From Coptis chinensis (Eukaryota > Streptophyta > Magnoliopsida > Ranunculales > Ranunculaceae): DNA of 64,000 nt. The notes beneath the pieces are model-generated. The model did not search any database. It saw only the letters and a list, made by a program, of their open reading frames with translations, and was not told the origin of the DNA. A program made the position numbers and the translations under genes. Where the stretch lies: assembly GCA_015680905.1 (NCBI GenBank), contig CM027381.1:89243501-89307500 (forward strand). The letters run 5' to 3'. Of this stretch, positions 22,274 through 32,706 are shown in pieces. The first letter of the stretch is position 1. Every line of letters starts with the position of its first letter.

Positions 22274-25200
22274 TCATCTAAATGGGGGAAGAAGACTGAC
22301 AAAGGGTCTATCCGGGACTGGTATGCACTTCACGAACCAAGCAAGTGGCCAAGAAACAGCTGCAATACCAATACATACGGCCCATTGCCCCCAACTCAAC
22401 CTCACTGTATCTGCAAACTTCTTCAGAAACTCGACCATCACCACCTGAAGAACAATAGTGATTCCAACGATTCCTATAAACAACTTGTTCTTATGTATTC
22501 CTTCGAACACGTTTTTCTTCTCCATCTTCCTTGCGTTGAACTCATTAAACACTTGGCAAAGAACGAAAGTGTTAAAAATGAGCGTGTTCCTCACCATTTC
22601 ATTCACACCGAATATAGATTGTCCCTTAAACTGTAGGATCAAGAGGACTGATATCTGATATAGCGCCTGAGCAAGTAAGTTCCTCCACATAATATTAGTT
22701 ATAAGTGGTTCAGTATGCCCAACTGGTTTCTTATCCATGAGATCATCAGTAGGCCTATCAGTGGCCAGAGCCAGCGCACCCAAAGAGTCCATGATCAAGT
22801 TCACCCACAACAACTGGACAGCAGTAAGTGGCACATCGCCTGCTGAAACTGCCGCTATGAAATTGATCACAAGAGCAGCAACATTAACAGTAAGCTGAAA
22901 CTGGATGAATTTTTGGATGTTGGTATACACACACCTTCCCCATCTTAAAACAATTACAACAGTTGCGAAGTTGTCGTCCAAAATGACTATATCTGAGCTT
23001 TCTTTTGCTACTTCGGTACCTTGGATCCCCATTGAAAGACCAATATCAGCTTCTTTAAGTGCTGGTGCATCGTTTGTACCGTCACCTGTTACTGCTACGA
23101 CCTCACCTTTTTGTTTCAAACATTGAACCATTAGAAGCTTGTCAAAGGGAGAGGACCTAGCCATCACTAAGATTTTATCAACCTTTTCCATCCTCTCTTC
23201 GAGCGTGTAATTCCTGAACTCTACTCCTTCCACCACCTCTCCATTGCTCAAGTCTTGATCAGGCTTTAGTATCCCACATTCAATCGCTATGGCTCTTGCT
23301 GTGAAAACATTATCTCCAGTGATCATTTTGATGCGTACTCCAGCTTTTATGCAAGCTTCCACAGCGGATTTCACTCCTGGGCGACATGGATCCTTTATTC
23401 CAACTATTCCCAATAAGGTTAGTCCGTCTTCTTTAAGCTTTTTGTGGATATTCTCATTATTACTATCAATCGGAATTTTTCCATGGGCAAGAGCAATGCA
23501 ACGAAGACTTTTAGCTGCCATACCCTCGATTATTTGCTTAAACTTTGTTCTTTCATTCTCATCTAGCACCTTTTCGACTCCAGTACTTTCATAGTAACTC
23601 GAGCACATTTGTACGATCATTTCAGCAGCTCCTTTCCAATGCATGTGAATTGTCCTGTTGTCCTTTGTCATTGAAATCCCACTTCGCTTCTTCTGGGAAT
23701 TGAATGTTTCGACATGAAGAATTTTACAACTTTGCTTCAATTCATCCATGTTCATTCCCAAATCCAAGACAGCCCATTGAAGTATGGCTTTCTCAGTTGG
23801 GCTACCGGAGAACTCAGGCACCCATCCTGAAGTGGGTTTATAAACACTCCCCGTTGTGTTCAGGCCAACTCCTTCGTGAAGCAATTCAAGAATCTCTGGG
23901 GAAATTCTAGACTTAACATCGTCCCACATTGTTTCTTGTCCAATCCAAAATTCTGTCACCTTCATCTGATTTAGTGTTAAAGTTCCTGTTTTATCTGTGC
24001 AGATGATGGTGGCTTCACCCATTGTTTCACATGCAGAGAGTTTTCGGACCATTGCCTGATCAGCCATCATTCTTTTCATCGAATAAGCAAGAGTAAGCGT
24101 TACAGCCAATGGCAAACCTTCTGGAATCGCCACAACCACAATAGTAATTGCATCAGAGACAATACGAACCATGGCATTCATCACATCATTAAACTTGGTC
24201 TTGCCACCAAAAAACTCCCGTTTTCCATTTGCATCTACTGTGTGCCCTGTGAAGTAACGTACTAATAGCACTACAAGAACAAGGAATGCTACTGATAAAC
24301 CAACTTTCCCTATGTAAGAAGTCAATTGATCAAGTCTAACTTGTAATGGTGTTCTGTCATTAGTATCACGGTTTATTGAGCTCATCATCTCACCCCAGGC
24401 AGTGTTCATGCCCACAGATGTGACGAGCATGCGGCCATAGCCATCTACCACCTTGGCACCAGAAAGCAGGAATGGACGCCTACTGCTATCAACCTCCACA
24501 GGTTCACTCTCTCCTGTCATACTTGACTCGTCTATTTGCAATGAATGCCCATCTAAGAACAAGCCATCTGCTGGAACCTGATCACCAATCTTTAGACACA
24601 CAACATCCCCTACGACAATATCAAATATGGAAATATGGTGTCGCCGTCCATTTCTCACAACATCAACCTGAATATTACTACTTATACTAGACAGCTTATC
24701 AAATTGCCTCGATTGCCTGAAATTACTTGCACAAGATACAGAAACGACCACAAAAACAGCAATAAATATACTTCCACCATCATACCACCCCTCTTTCCAC
24801 CCATGCTCTTTTATTCCAAACACAATAGAAAGAGTAGCACAGACAAGAAGTATAATTATTATTGTATCCTTGAATGCTTCAAACACAAAATGGAAGAAGC
24901 CTTTAGGCTTTGGCTTCTGATATGTGTTTGCGCCAAATGCATTGCTCCTAAAACCCATATCTTTATCATCGCCGCAGATTCCATTGTCAATATCGGTCTC
25001 GAGTGCTGCTGCAACTTGGTGGACACCTCCAAACTGGCGCAGACCTTCCAGGTTCTTCTCTTTTACAAAATGTATTATATTTTGGTAACCTACATTGGAG
25101 AGAATCACCTGATTATTAGCATCATTGTTGAGTTGAATATCAATGGCCGCATAAGACCTCGTACGTAACAATCCAGTGAAGGATTGGTTCTTCATAGCAA

Positions 25201-25342
25201 CAATCTCTTTATTTAGAGACAGTAATACTCTCACTGCATATATTGCTGTGCAAGCCAAACGCCATCTTTTGTGCGGTTTGTTAAGGCTTCGCACGTTAAG
25301 GAGAAACGCACCGTGGCCTGTCTGTGCATGTCTGTCAGACAT
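22274..25342 (-). CDS. ACA12/ACA13-like: Autoinhibited P-type Ca2+-ATPase (P2B), ACA12/ACA13-like
   Basis: An uninterrupted 1,022-residue frame encoding a calcium pump that uses ATP to export Ca2+ from the cytosol, in this subgroup typically at the plasma membrane. The N-terminus carries a basic amphipathic calmodulin-binding segment around W27 (KPHKRWRLACTAIYAVRVLL), which autoinhibits the pump until Ca2+/calmodulin binds. Further landmarks are MTGES of the actuator domain, PEGLP in TM4 (407-411), the phosphorylated aspartate in DKTGT (D450), KGAAEM in the nucleotide domain, and TGDGTNDAP (752-760). About ten membrane segments are expected, in the usual 2+2+6 arrangement. Lack of introns fits the ACA12/ACA13 subgroup, whereas most other ACA genes have several. 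All catalytic residues checked are present, so it looks functional. The start is the first ATG of the frame and gives the expected N-terminal length. Confidence 0.95.
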   Translation of the reverse strand: MSDRHAQTGHGAFLLNVRSLNKPHKRWRLACTAIYAVRVLLSLNKEIVAMKNQSFTGLLRTRSYAAIDIQLNNDANNQVILSNVGYQNIIHFVKEKNLEGLRQFGGVHQVAAALETDIDNGICGDDKDMGFRSNAFGANTYQKPKPKGFFHFVFEAFKDTIIIILLVCATLSIVFGIKEHGWKEGWYDGGSIFIAVFVVVSVSCASNFRQSRQFDKLSSISSNIQVDVVRNGRRHHISIFDIVVGDVVCLKIGDQVPADGLFLDGHSLQIDESSMTGESEPVEVDSSRRPFLLSGAKVVDGYGRMLVTSVGMNTAWGEMMSSINRDTNDRTPLQVRLDQLTSYIGKVGLSVAFLVLVVLLVRYFTGHTVDANGKREFFGGKTKFNDVMNAMVRIVSDAITIVVVAIPEGLPLAVTLTLAYSMKRMMADQAMVRKLSACETMGEATIICTDKTGTLTLNQMKVTEFWIGQETMWDDVKSRISPEILELLHEGVGLNTTGSVYKPTSGWVPEFSGSPTEKAILQWAVLDLGMNMDELKQSCKILHVETFNSQKKRSGISMTKDNRTIHMHWKGAAEMIVQMCSSYYESTGVEKVLDENERTKFKQIIEGMAAKSLRCIALAHGKIPIDSNNENIHKKLKEDGLTLLGIVGIKDPCRPGVKSAVEACIKAGVRIKMITGDNVFTARAIAIECGILKPDQDLSNGEVVEGVEFRNYTLEERMEKVDKILVMARSSPFDKLLMVQCLKQKGEVVAVTGDGTNDAPALKEADIGLSMGIQGTEVAKESSDIVILDDNFATVVIVLRWGRCVYTNIQKFIQFQLTVNVAALVINFIAAVSAGDVPLTAVQLLWVNLIMDSLGALALATDRPTDDLMDKKPVGHTEPLITNIMWRNLLAQALYQISVLLILQFKGQSIFGVNEMVRNTLIFNTFVLCQVFNEFNARKMEKKNVFEGIHKNKLFIGIVGITIVLQVVMVEFLKKFADTVRLSWGQWAVCIGIAAVSWPLAWFVKCIPVPDRPFVSLLPPFR

Positions 25343-26302
25343 GATATCTGATAGATAAAAATGATAGTTAAATTAGCGAGTCTGAATTCGATTCATAAAC
25401 AGAGTCTCATTCGTAAGTTCGCAATAAAACTTAAGACAATTGTAGCAACAAATTTGAATTTATAAGGAATTAATTCAAGAACTCCCTTCTTCCACCAAAC
25501 CTTTTATTCTTAGATCACATTATATACCCACAAGTATTAAATTCAAGTTTATCATATAATAAACTTACTATTGGTTATTCAGTATAAGGCCTTTCCTGGA
25601 ATACCATGCTGAAGCACACTTCGAAAAGGATATGATATGCAAACATAGGCACATAGCAACCAAGAAAATCATGCCAAAGTTATATATAATATGCTTAATT
25701 GGTAAGTTCAAGTGTACAGCGACTAATTGTAACTATTTAATTCAAAAGAAAAAAATTGCGTGAAGAAAAAAAAGTGCTTGACTTGGGCGCTTCATATACT
25801 AAACTGGAAGTTCATCCCGAAAACTAATTTAAGTCCTCCCTCCTTTTTTATTTGTATGAGCTCCGTGCAACTCTTCAAAGTTGCATTTCAGATACACTCA
25901 AATAGAGACAGTGAGAAGTGAACATTCATAGATAGCCTAGAAGCAAAAGCATATAGAAATTAGAAATATATAACAAAAGAAAAAGCATTCCCTTCATCTT
26001 TTTCTTTCTAACTAAATATCTGTAGCGCGTTAGGAAAAAAGGTCTTGTCAGTTTTGTTTTGGAGGGGTGGTTATACAAAAGTTAAGAATTTCCAACCTCC
26101 GTGTTGTGGATTCTCCTCTGCAACTCTTAACATCTTCAAAATTTCTCGAGTATGTATGTTTTTCTAAGAGAGAAAGAGATGATTAGATTGGCGTTCACAT
26201 GTAGTAGTCTCTGTTGACAGAGTTGCAGAGTTGACGGTTCCCTCCAAGCAGAGTTTCTTTTCAGTTGGTTCAAACTTCAAACTAGATAGTTGCTTTTATA
26301 TT
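25343..26302. other. Upstream region of the calcium pump gene
   Basis: No gene is seen. Two TTGAC (W-box core) words lie close together near 26212 and 26230 on the plus strand. A TATA motif (minus strand) is at 25520-25526. The ACA12/13 subgroup is known to be stress-induced, so WRKY control is conceivable but not shown. Confidence 0.4.
25520..25526 (-). promoter_or_regulatory. Possible TATA box of the calcium pump gene
   Basis: On the minus strand the sequence reads GGGTATATAATGTG, 178 bp upstream of the ATG at 25342. The position is plausible for a plant core promoter, but the region is AT-rich. Confidence 0.35.
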
Positions 26303-27132
26303 GGGTTAATTAGAATAAACCCCCTATACGGGCTATACCCGTTTAGATTAAACCCTATTGTTTAAATCATTAGACTTAAATACTTATTCTAGTTGTTATT
26401 TTATTTAATTCCAGAACTACCCCGTATTATATTATATTTGACCCTTCCATCGTCTTTTCCGATCACTCGTCCCATAGCCCCAATGTCAGGCCAATGAGAT
26501 ACCCAACCTTAAATAAATCCAATAATATTCAATTTTAACCTCCAAATATTCAATTATATTCTTTTAATTCTTATTCCAAAACAAATTGGATTGCGTGAGT
26601 TTTGATTAAAAATTAAATCTTCCGTTCTAAAAAAGCTCACTTCTATTTTTGTTCATTAAAACCTTCCCACCAGCTTTTTGAATAAATTTTCCGCTCAAAA
26701 TACTTAAACTCAATAATCACACATTTTGAATTTCCTCTTCACCCCACCAATTATTCTTTCTCACTCTTAATCCATTTCCAACTTCTTTAAACCCATTTCT
26801 AGCAAAATTGGTCTTCTTAATAGCTTTAAATGCTTCTATCAATATATATGTATTCTCTTATTTTTTAATTAGGTAAGTTAGATTTGAGTCCTAATGATGT
26901 AGAGCTGTTTTGAATTGGAAGAGAGATAGTGCAAGAAATTTTGTAATTTTGTATAAATATGGTGGTAATGTTAGCAAAAATGTAGAAAAGTGATCGAGGA
27001 CAAAAATAATAGGAGCAGTTATGGAATTAAGTGAAATATAAACCAGAATGAATATTTAAGTCTAAAGATTTAAACAATAGAAGATTTAATCTAAATTAGT
27101 ATATACTTTGGGGTGTTTAGTATAATTAACCC
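26303..27132. mobile_element. Non-autonomous TIR element (MITE family 1, full copy)
   Basis: An 830-bp element with inverted ends: left GGGTTAATTAGAATAAACCC, right (reverse complement) GGGTTAATTATACTAAACAC. Inner end similarity continues (CCCGTTTAGATTAAACCC against the complement of AGTTTAATCTAAAT-like text). The related copy at 35261-36516 confirms the limits. A TTTTATA word stands on both sides, but the exact target duplication is unclear. No transposase is encoded and the superfamily is unassigned. Confidence 0.7.
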
Positions 27133-27897
27133 TTTTTATACCGTAATATAAGACCCAATCAAACCCGAGAAAGAGATTGGGTCCTGATCTTACTCTCAGG
27201 TTATGGACTTTTTATATGGTTGGTTTCTCACTTCGCCAAAAAGCCTAAAAGAGAATGTCAACAGTTAAAAACTAACTAAAATGTTTCATGTTATGATCAA
27301 GATGAAACACATGATTTTCACTGAAAAAAGAAGAGGCAAATTTTCAATTCCTACGAAAACGAATTTTCCCAGCCGTATAAGGAAACTAGTTTCCGTGTAA
27401 AATGGCATCGTGAGAGCTTTTGCCAAAAACAACTGTAAGTAGTTTTCTGCGTCTACCATATTAAGATTTATTGATATGAACTAGAGTAGAACACATACGT
27501 TATGACGTATTGACGCCGCGATGCTGGAAACAATTATGTACTGCAGTGTACGCGTTGAAGTTGCAGCTAGATTTTTTGGAAAAGAACCTAGAACATATTG
27601 CTCAGGTAGTGGTTATTACATGCCTGTATTTGTCTCAGAAATAGATAACAAGGTTGAAGCTAGCAGGCTAGGAGTGGTTTCATGCCTTTCATACCAAGAG
27701 TCAATACCAAGCTAAGTATAAACTCAGAGAGTCTTTATATAGACATAAATTTGAGTTTAAGGAAAGTATATTAAGAAGGTTCACTGAAGTTTCCTTGTGG
27801 TGTATCCTGAAAGCTTTTCCAACAGTAATAATTAAGAGAGATAATATCACGAGGTTGATTCTGTTGACAGTGTGAGGTTACTGTTAATGGAACAAAT
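27133..27897. other. Gene-free intergenic DNA
   Basis: No gene is seen. One 64-codon open stretch (27521-27715) has no recognisable family and no promoter or splice context, so it is not called. Confidence 0.5.
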
Positions 27898-27911
27898 ATG
27901 TTAATGACATT

Positions 27912-27974
27912 GCAGGTGTCGACTAGCAAAGTCGGTAAAATCTTTGGGTGATGATATCAGAGGTCTGGGGCTCG
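27912..27974 (+). mobile_element. Short tRNA-like insertion with 14-bp direct repeats (SINE-head-like)
   Basis: A 63-bp segment flanked by the exact 14-bp direct repeat ATGTTAATGACATT (27898-27911 and 27975-27988). It contains TAGCAAAGTCGGTAAAATC, similar to a Pol III A box, and ends GGGGCTCG, similar to the start of a B box, with tRNA-like spacing. The repeats look like a target duplication from a retroposition event. The tail expected of a SINE is missing. Confidence 0.5.
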
Positions 27975-28002
27975 ATGTTAATGACATTAGTTGTACCATT
28001 TA

Positions 28003-28216
28003 GGGTTAACGAATATTATCCCCACTAGATGAGCCAATTAGGATTTACTCCCTCCCTACTAGATGGCCAATTATGGTCTTTTCCCTAAATACAAAAAAAA
28101 AATCAAATTGATCGTGTTTTTTTTGTGTATTTAAGGGGGAGACCCTAATTGGCCATCTAGTGGGTGGGGGGGATCCTAATTGGCTCATCTAGCGGGAGGG
28201 TAATACTCGTTAACCC
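28003..28216. mobile_element. Foldback MITE with 9-bp target duplication (MULE type)
   Basis: A 214-bp element that is nearly one long hairpin. Both arms carry CTAGATGAGCCAATTAGGAT and CTAGATGGCCAATTA, separated by an A-rich/T-rich loop. Ends are GGGTTAACGA on both sides. The 9-bp duplication TACCATTTA (27994-28002 and 28217-28225) is perfect, which fits Mutator-type integration. Confidence 0.9.
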
Positions 28217-28890
28217 TACCATTTAAGCATACGAAGTTGAAGCTCACACCAATAACACAGTGACACCAAACTAAGGAAAAATGCAAACTTGAAGACTTGA
28301 AATCTTCCCAAAGTCAAGGACACAGTAGTAGATTAGTAGTAGTCATATACAAAAGGTGTACGATCTCATGTGCATACTATTGGGTGGTCCCTCACCATGT
28401 GAATTGGGTAAGAACTGTTGAGACTACACAAGGAGTGCACACCCCCTCATGGGGTGAGTATGCCTAGATATGATGCGAGTACGCCAAGACATCAGTGTTG
28501 ACTAATTGTTCACAAGGGGCGGACGCCTGGGGGGGATCCTAATTGGCTCATCTAGCGGGAGGGTAATACTCGTTAACCCTACCATTTAAGCATACGAAGT
28601 TGAAGCTCACACCAATAACACAGTGACACCAGACTAAGGAAAAATGCAAACTTGAAGACTTGAAGTCTTCCCAAAGTCAAGCACACAGTAGTAGATTAGT
28701 AGTAGTCATATACAAAAGGTGTACGATCTCATGCATACTATTGGGTGGTCCCTCACCATGTGAATTGGGTAAGAATTGTTGAGACTACACAAGGGGGTGC
28801 ACGCCCCCTCATGGGGTGAGTATGCCTAGATATGAGGCGAGTACGCCAAGACATCAGTGTTGACTAATTGTTCACAAGGGGCGGACGCCC
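28167..28890. repeat. Tandem duplication of about 362 bp
   Basis: 28167-28528 and 28529-28890 are almost identical (a few substitutions and 1-2 bp indels). The unit runs from GGGGGATCCTAATTGG inside the right arm of the foldback MITE, through the flank, and into the first about 150 bp of the copia 5' LTR, ending CAAGGGGCGGACGCC. It therefore formed after both insertions. Confidence 0.9.
28378..28528 (+). repeat. Partial extra copy of the copia LTR start
   Basis: The first tandem unit carries only the first 150 bp of the copia LTR (TATTGGGTGGTCCC...), preceded by the same CATAC target sequence as the real 5' LTR. It is a by-product of the tandem duplication and not an independent insertion. 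Confidence 0.8.
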
Positions 28891-29429
28891 TCGAATATGC
28901 CTTGTGAGAGGATGCACGCCCCTATGCTTTTGAACAAATAGAGTTCCAATTTTTCGTAGATAAACCGAGATGGTTTGGAATTTCGTTTTACACCAAAATT
29001 TCAAAATGCTATATATAAGAAGTTATGATTTTGATCCATAACAAACAAGAACACAAGAGAGATAAACAAATTTTGAGAGCAGCCAAAATTGAGAGAAAAC
29101 TCTTACAAAGATATAAAGTTTGTAAGGAGAGAAATTATAGAAGAAAGATCTAATAAGTGTTGAGAGAGACTTAAGATGAGTGATTGTAATCTTCATTCCC
29201 ATACTTATAAAAGGACTCTTGTGGAAGTAGACAACATTGACCAAACCACAATAAATCATTGTGTTATGTTTTTACTTTACATTGTTATTGCTTGTTGGTG
29301 ATAGTTAATTCCATAATTTAGGTTTGTGGTTGTTGGTTGTAGTGAAAACTTAGATTTTTCGATTGGAATTTAGAGTATTTATATACAAGCTATCTTAGTG
29401 GGGATTGATTGGTATCGCTTTTCCCAACA
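28739..29429 (+). repeat. Copia 5' LTR
   Basis: 691 bp, ending CTTTTCCCAACA immediately before the primer-binding site. It aligns with the 594-bp 3' LTR over its length with several indels. Confidence 0.85.
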
Positions 29430-29430
29430 A

Positions 29431-29444
29431 GTGGTATCAGAGCC
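29431..29444 (+). other. Copia primer-binding site
   Basis: GTGGTATCAGAGCC immediately follows the 5' LTR. TGGTATCAGAGC is the classic plant copia primer site complementary to the 3' end of initiator methionine tRNA. Confidence 0.9.
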
Positions 29445-29543
29445 GTGATTAGATCAATCACAAAAGTTGTTGTTCCAAACTTCACTCGAAAGGTGTTTGA
29501 TTAAATTCCTAAGAGAAGGTTTGAGTTGAAATAACTTGTTGAG

Positions 29544-30023
29544 ATGAATCATTCTATAAACACTCGCATGACTAGTCTAAATAGAAGTACCTACACCATT
29601 TGGAAAACCAAGATAGAAAACTTGTTTTATTGCAAGGACTTAGCACAACCCATTGAGAATGGAAGAGTAAAACCGGATATAGTATCCGTAGCCGAGTGGA
29701 GCAAGCTTGGTAGAAAAGTTATTGGGTACATTAGACAATATATTGACGACAATGTAATCCACCTTATATCCCAAGAGACTACCGCTTTTAGCTTATGGAA
29801 GAAATTGGAAGACCTCAATAAGGAGGCAAAAAGGGGCACACAATATAGCTCTTCTCACTCAGAGATCCCTGTCATAGAAAAGTGGGAGAAAGGTAAAAGT
29901 GGAAATCCATCTCATTCTAGAGATGATGATCGAAGTAATTCTAGGAGCATGAGTAGACCTCCTAAAAAGACTTGTCATGTTACTATTGCGGTATCTATGA
30001 CCACTTTAAGTATGAATGCATAG
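29544..30023 (+). pseudogene. Copia gag remnant
   Basis: Fossil gag of about 159 residues with the UBN2-type start: NYTIWKTK-like YTIWKTKIENLF, an AEWSKLGRKVIGYIRQYI segment and TAFSLWKKLEDLN. It then has a Ser/Arg/Asp-rich region (SRDDDRSNSRSMSRPPKKT) leading into a zinc-knuckle region that is no longer clear. Confidence 0.75.
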
Positions 30024-30221
30024 AATTGAAGAGGGATGAGAAGACTATAGTACCGTACCTAAGACAAGTTAGAGATGAAAGAAAACACCACCGGGCGAGA
30101 CTCTACTGTTATAGCTTCAGAGTATAAAGTAGGGATTGTGTCAGAGTATGTACTATCAAGAGGCTCTTGAAGGTACAGACGGAGAGAAATGGTTGAAGGC
30201 CATGCAAGATGAGATGGGTTC

Positions 30222-31204
30222 TGTTGTAGTTAGTGGTTGAGTGTTGAAGTTTCTATCCTAAATTTTAAGTTGGGAGGAATGAGTGATGAGTGAAAATAAC
30301 AACTTTTTAGTTCTTCATATTCATCTTTTTCATTCTAAATCTAATGAGTATTGAAAGACTAGTGTTGAGAGATTAAAATTATTGAAAATATAAAGTTGTA
30401 GGATTAAAACATGAAAGAATGTGAAGGAAAGGTGATGACTTTATCACCAAGTTACACTCATTAATGACTTCAATGAGTGCAACTTGTGTTCTTGATATTG
30501 AATGACAATGATGTAAAGACAAGTGCTTGAAATGAAAAGATTGAAAACAACAAGTATTGGAAACAAAATTGAATGTAATGGAATCAAATGAAAATAAGAA
30601 CATAAAACAAGAAAACAAGATAGATTGAAATAAGGAAATAACAATACAAGAAAATAAATGCAATAAATGTAAATCTACCTAAGAAAGCATGATAAAATTG
30701 ATCTCAATTTTTGGGTTGTCAAACCAAAAATTGGATAATGCTTTCACTCCATACTTTTTGTTTTTATATTCTTACTTTTACAATGACTGATTTGCCCTCT
30801 CCCTTTACAATCAAGACACCTCACTATGTTGCTTTTTATTTTTCCTTTATACTTTTGGTTTTGGTTTTTCTCTATCTTCTTAATCAAGCTAGGTTTTGAG
30901 TAAGTCTTCTTTTGTGACAAGGTCATCCATCTCCAGTCTTCTGAGTTAAAGACATGACTTTCAGTTCTCTGGGTTTAAGTCCTTGACCTTTGACTTTGAC
31001 TGTTTCATAGCAGCTTGAGTCTTCATAAGAAGTGTTAATAAAACTCTTTTTGTTGCTAAAATGCATCTTTTATTAATAGTGGTCTGAAATGGCCTGTAAC
31101 CTGCAAAATAAAGTAAAAGCTATGAGTTGTCTTTTTATTAAGCGTAAGAAGGGTTGTAATGCAGTAATGTAAATGTAATAAAACGCACATTTGGGAGCTG
31201 ATCA
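30222..31204. mobile_element. Solo LTR nested in the copia RT
   Basis: A 983-bp insertion starting TGTTGTAGTTAG and ending GAGCTGATCA, flanked by the perfect 5-bp duplication GGTTC (30217-30221 and 31205-31209). The copia coding text resumes in register across it (..DEMGS then LHKNHIYDLV-like). TG/CA ends plus a 5-bp duplication and no coding content indicate a solo LTR from an unidentified family. Its orientation is not known. Confidence 0.75.
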
Positions 31205-31960
31205 GGTTCTTTGCATAAGAATCACATCTATGACTTGGTTGAGAATCCGGAAGGAAGAATAGTTTTTAAGAACAAATGGGTGTTCAAAGTCAAGCATGAA
31301 GATAGTAATCCACATCCAAGGCACAAAGTTTGCATTGTTATGAAGGGATTCAGTTAGAGGAAAGATATTGACTTTGATGAAATTTTCTCTCCGGTGGTTA
31401 AGATGACTTCTATCAGGGTGGTATTGGGTTTGGCCGCAAGTATAAACCTAGAGGTTAAACAACTAGATGTCAAGACATGTTTTATTCATGGTGATCTTGA
31501 GGAAGATGTCTATATGGACCAACCAAAGGAGGTCAAAGGCAAGGAGCACATCGTATATATGTAAGCTAAGAAAGAGTTTGTATGGGTTGAAGCAGACACT
31601 TAGACAGTGGTATACACTAGAAGTTTGAATCTTTTATGGTGAAGCATTGCTACAAGAAGTTTACTTCCGATCACTGTGTGTTTGTTCAGAAGTTTCCAAA
31701 TGGAGATTTCATAGTGCTCTTGTTGTATGTAGATTATATGTTGATAGTTGGCCAAAATATCAACAATATATCCAAGTTGAAGAAAAACTTGAGTAAGTCA
31801 TTTGAGATAAAGAATTTGGGTTGAACAAAATAGATTGTGTATCCATTTGAGCAAGAATCTGAGTTTTCATTCTAAATCCAAGTACATACATGTGCATTAT
31901 CTTTGGATTAGAGAAGTTCTCGAAGAGAAGTGACTGTGTATTGAGAAGATCCATATCGAC
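31205..31960 (+). pseudogene. Copia reverse transcriptase remnant
   Basis: Fossil RT with NPEGRIVFKNKWVFKVKH, the FDEIFSPVVKMTSIR block, VKQLDVKTCFIHGDLEEDVYM and, later, VLLLYVDYMLIVGQN (the YVDD region). It is degraded, and no integrase is recognised upstream. Confidence 0.8.
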
Positions 31961-32107
31961 AAAAATAGGTCGGATATGATGACCAAAGTTTTGTCGAATG
32001 GCAAGTTTAATGTCTGTTGTGCTGTATCACTGGATTGGTGGCACACTCCTCCTGTTGATTTGAGAATGTATGAGAGTATCCCCCCTCATGGCTCAGGAGG
32101 GGGAGAT

Positions 32108-32701
32108 TATTGGGTGGTCCCTCACCATGTGAATTGGGTAAGAATTGTTGAGACTACACAAAGGGTGGCCTTTGGATTTGTCTAGACATGAGGCGAGTAC
32201 GCCAAAACATCAGTGCCGACTAATTGTTCACAAAGGGTGGACCCCTCGAATATGCCTTGTGAGAAGAGCGCACACCCCCATGCCTTTGAAAAGATAGAGT
32301 TCTGATTTTTTGCAGATAAACCGAGATGGTTTGGAATTTCGTTTTACACCAAAATTTTGAAATATTATATATATGAACTTTTGCAAAGAGATAAAACTAT
32401 TATAGAAGATAGATCTAGTAAGTGTTAGTTGGAGAGATTTGAGAAAAATGCTTGATATCTTTCTTTCCATATTTATAAAAAGATTGACTCTTCTGAAAGT
32501 AGGCATCATTGGCCGAACCACAATAAATTATTGTATTATGCTTCTACTTTACATTGTTATTGCTTGTCTGTGATAGTTAATTTCATAGCTTAGGTTTGTG
32601 GTTATTGATTATAGTGAAAGCTTAGATTTTTCGATTGGAATTTAGAATGTCCATATACAAACTATCTTAGTGGGAATCGATTCGTATCGTTTTCCCCATC
32701 A
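32108..32701 (+). repeat. Copia 3' LTR
   Basis: 594 bp, from TATTGGGTGG after the polypurine tract to CCCCATCA, followed by the target duplication CATAC. Confidence 0.85.
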
Positions 32702-32706
32702 CATAC

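Larger units (their letters stand above)
28739..32701 (+). mobile_element. Copia retrotransposon fossil with both LTRs
   Basis: An old, broken Ty1/copia element complete in outline: 5' LTR 28739-29429, primer-binding site TGGTATCAGAGCC just after it (complementary to initiator Met tRNA), gag (29544-30023), RT region (30160-30221 and 31205-31960, split by a solo LTR), polypurine tract GGAGGGGGAGAT, and 3' LTR 32108-32701. The 5-bp target duplication CATAC (28734-28738 and 32702-32706) is perfect. LTRs begin TATTGGG where copia LTRs normally begin TGTTGGG. Protease and most of integrase are not recognisable. LTR divergence, including indels, suggests an old insertion. Confidence 0.9.

Noticed and set aside
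24635-25168. 177-codon plus-strand open stretch
   Set aside because: It is antisense to the calcium pump coding sequence and has no protein-family resemblance.
27521-27715. 64-codon open stretch
   Set aside because: No domain, no conserved neighbour and no promoter; its length is within chance expectation.
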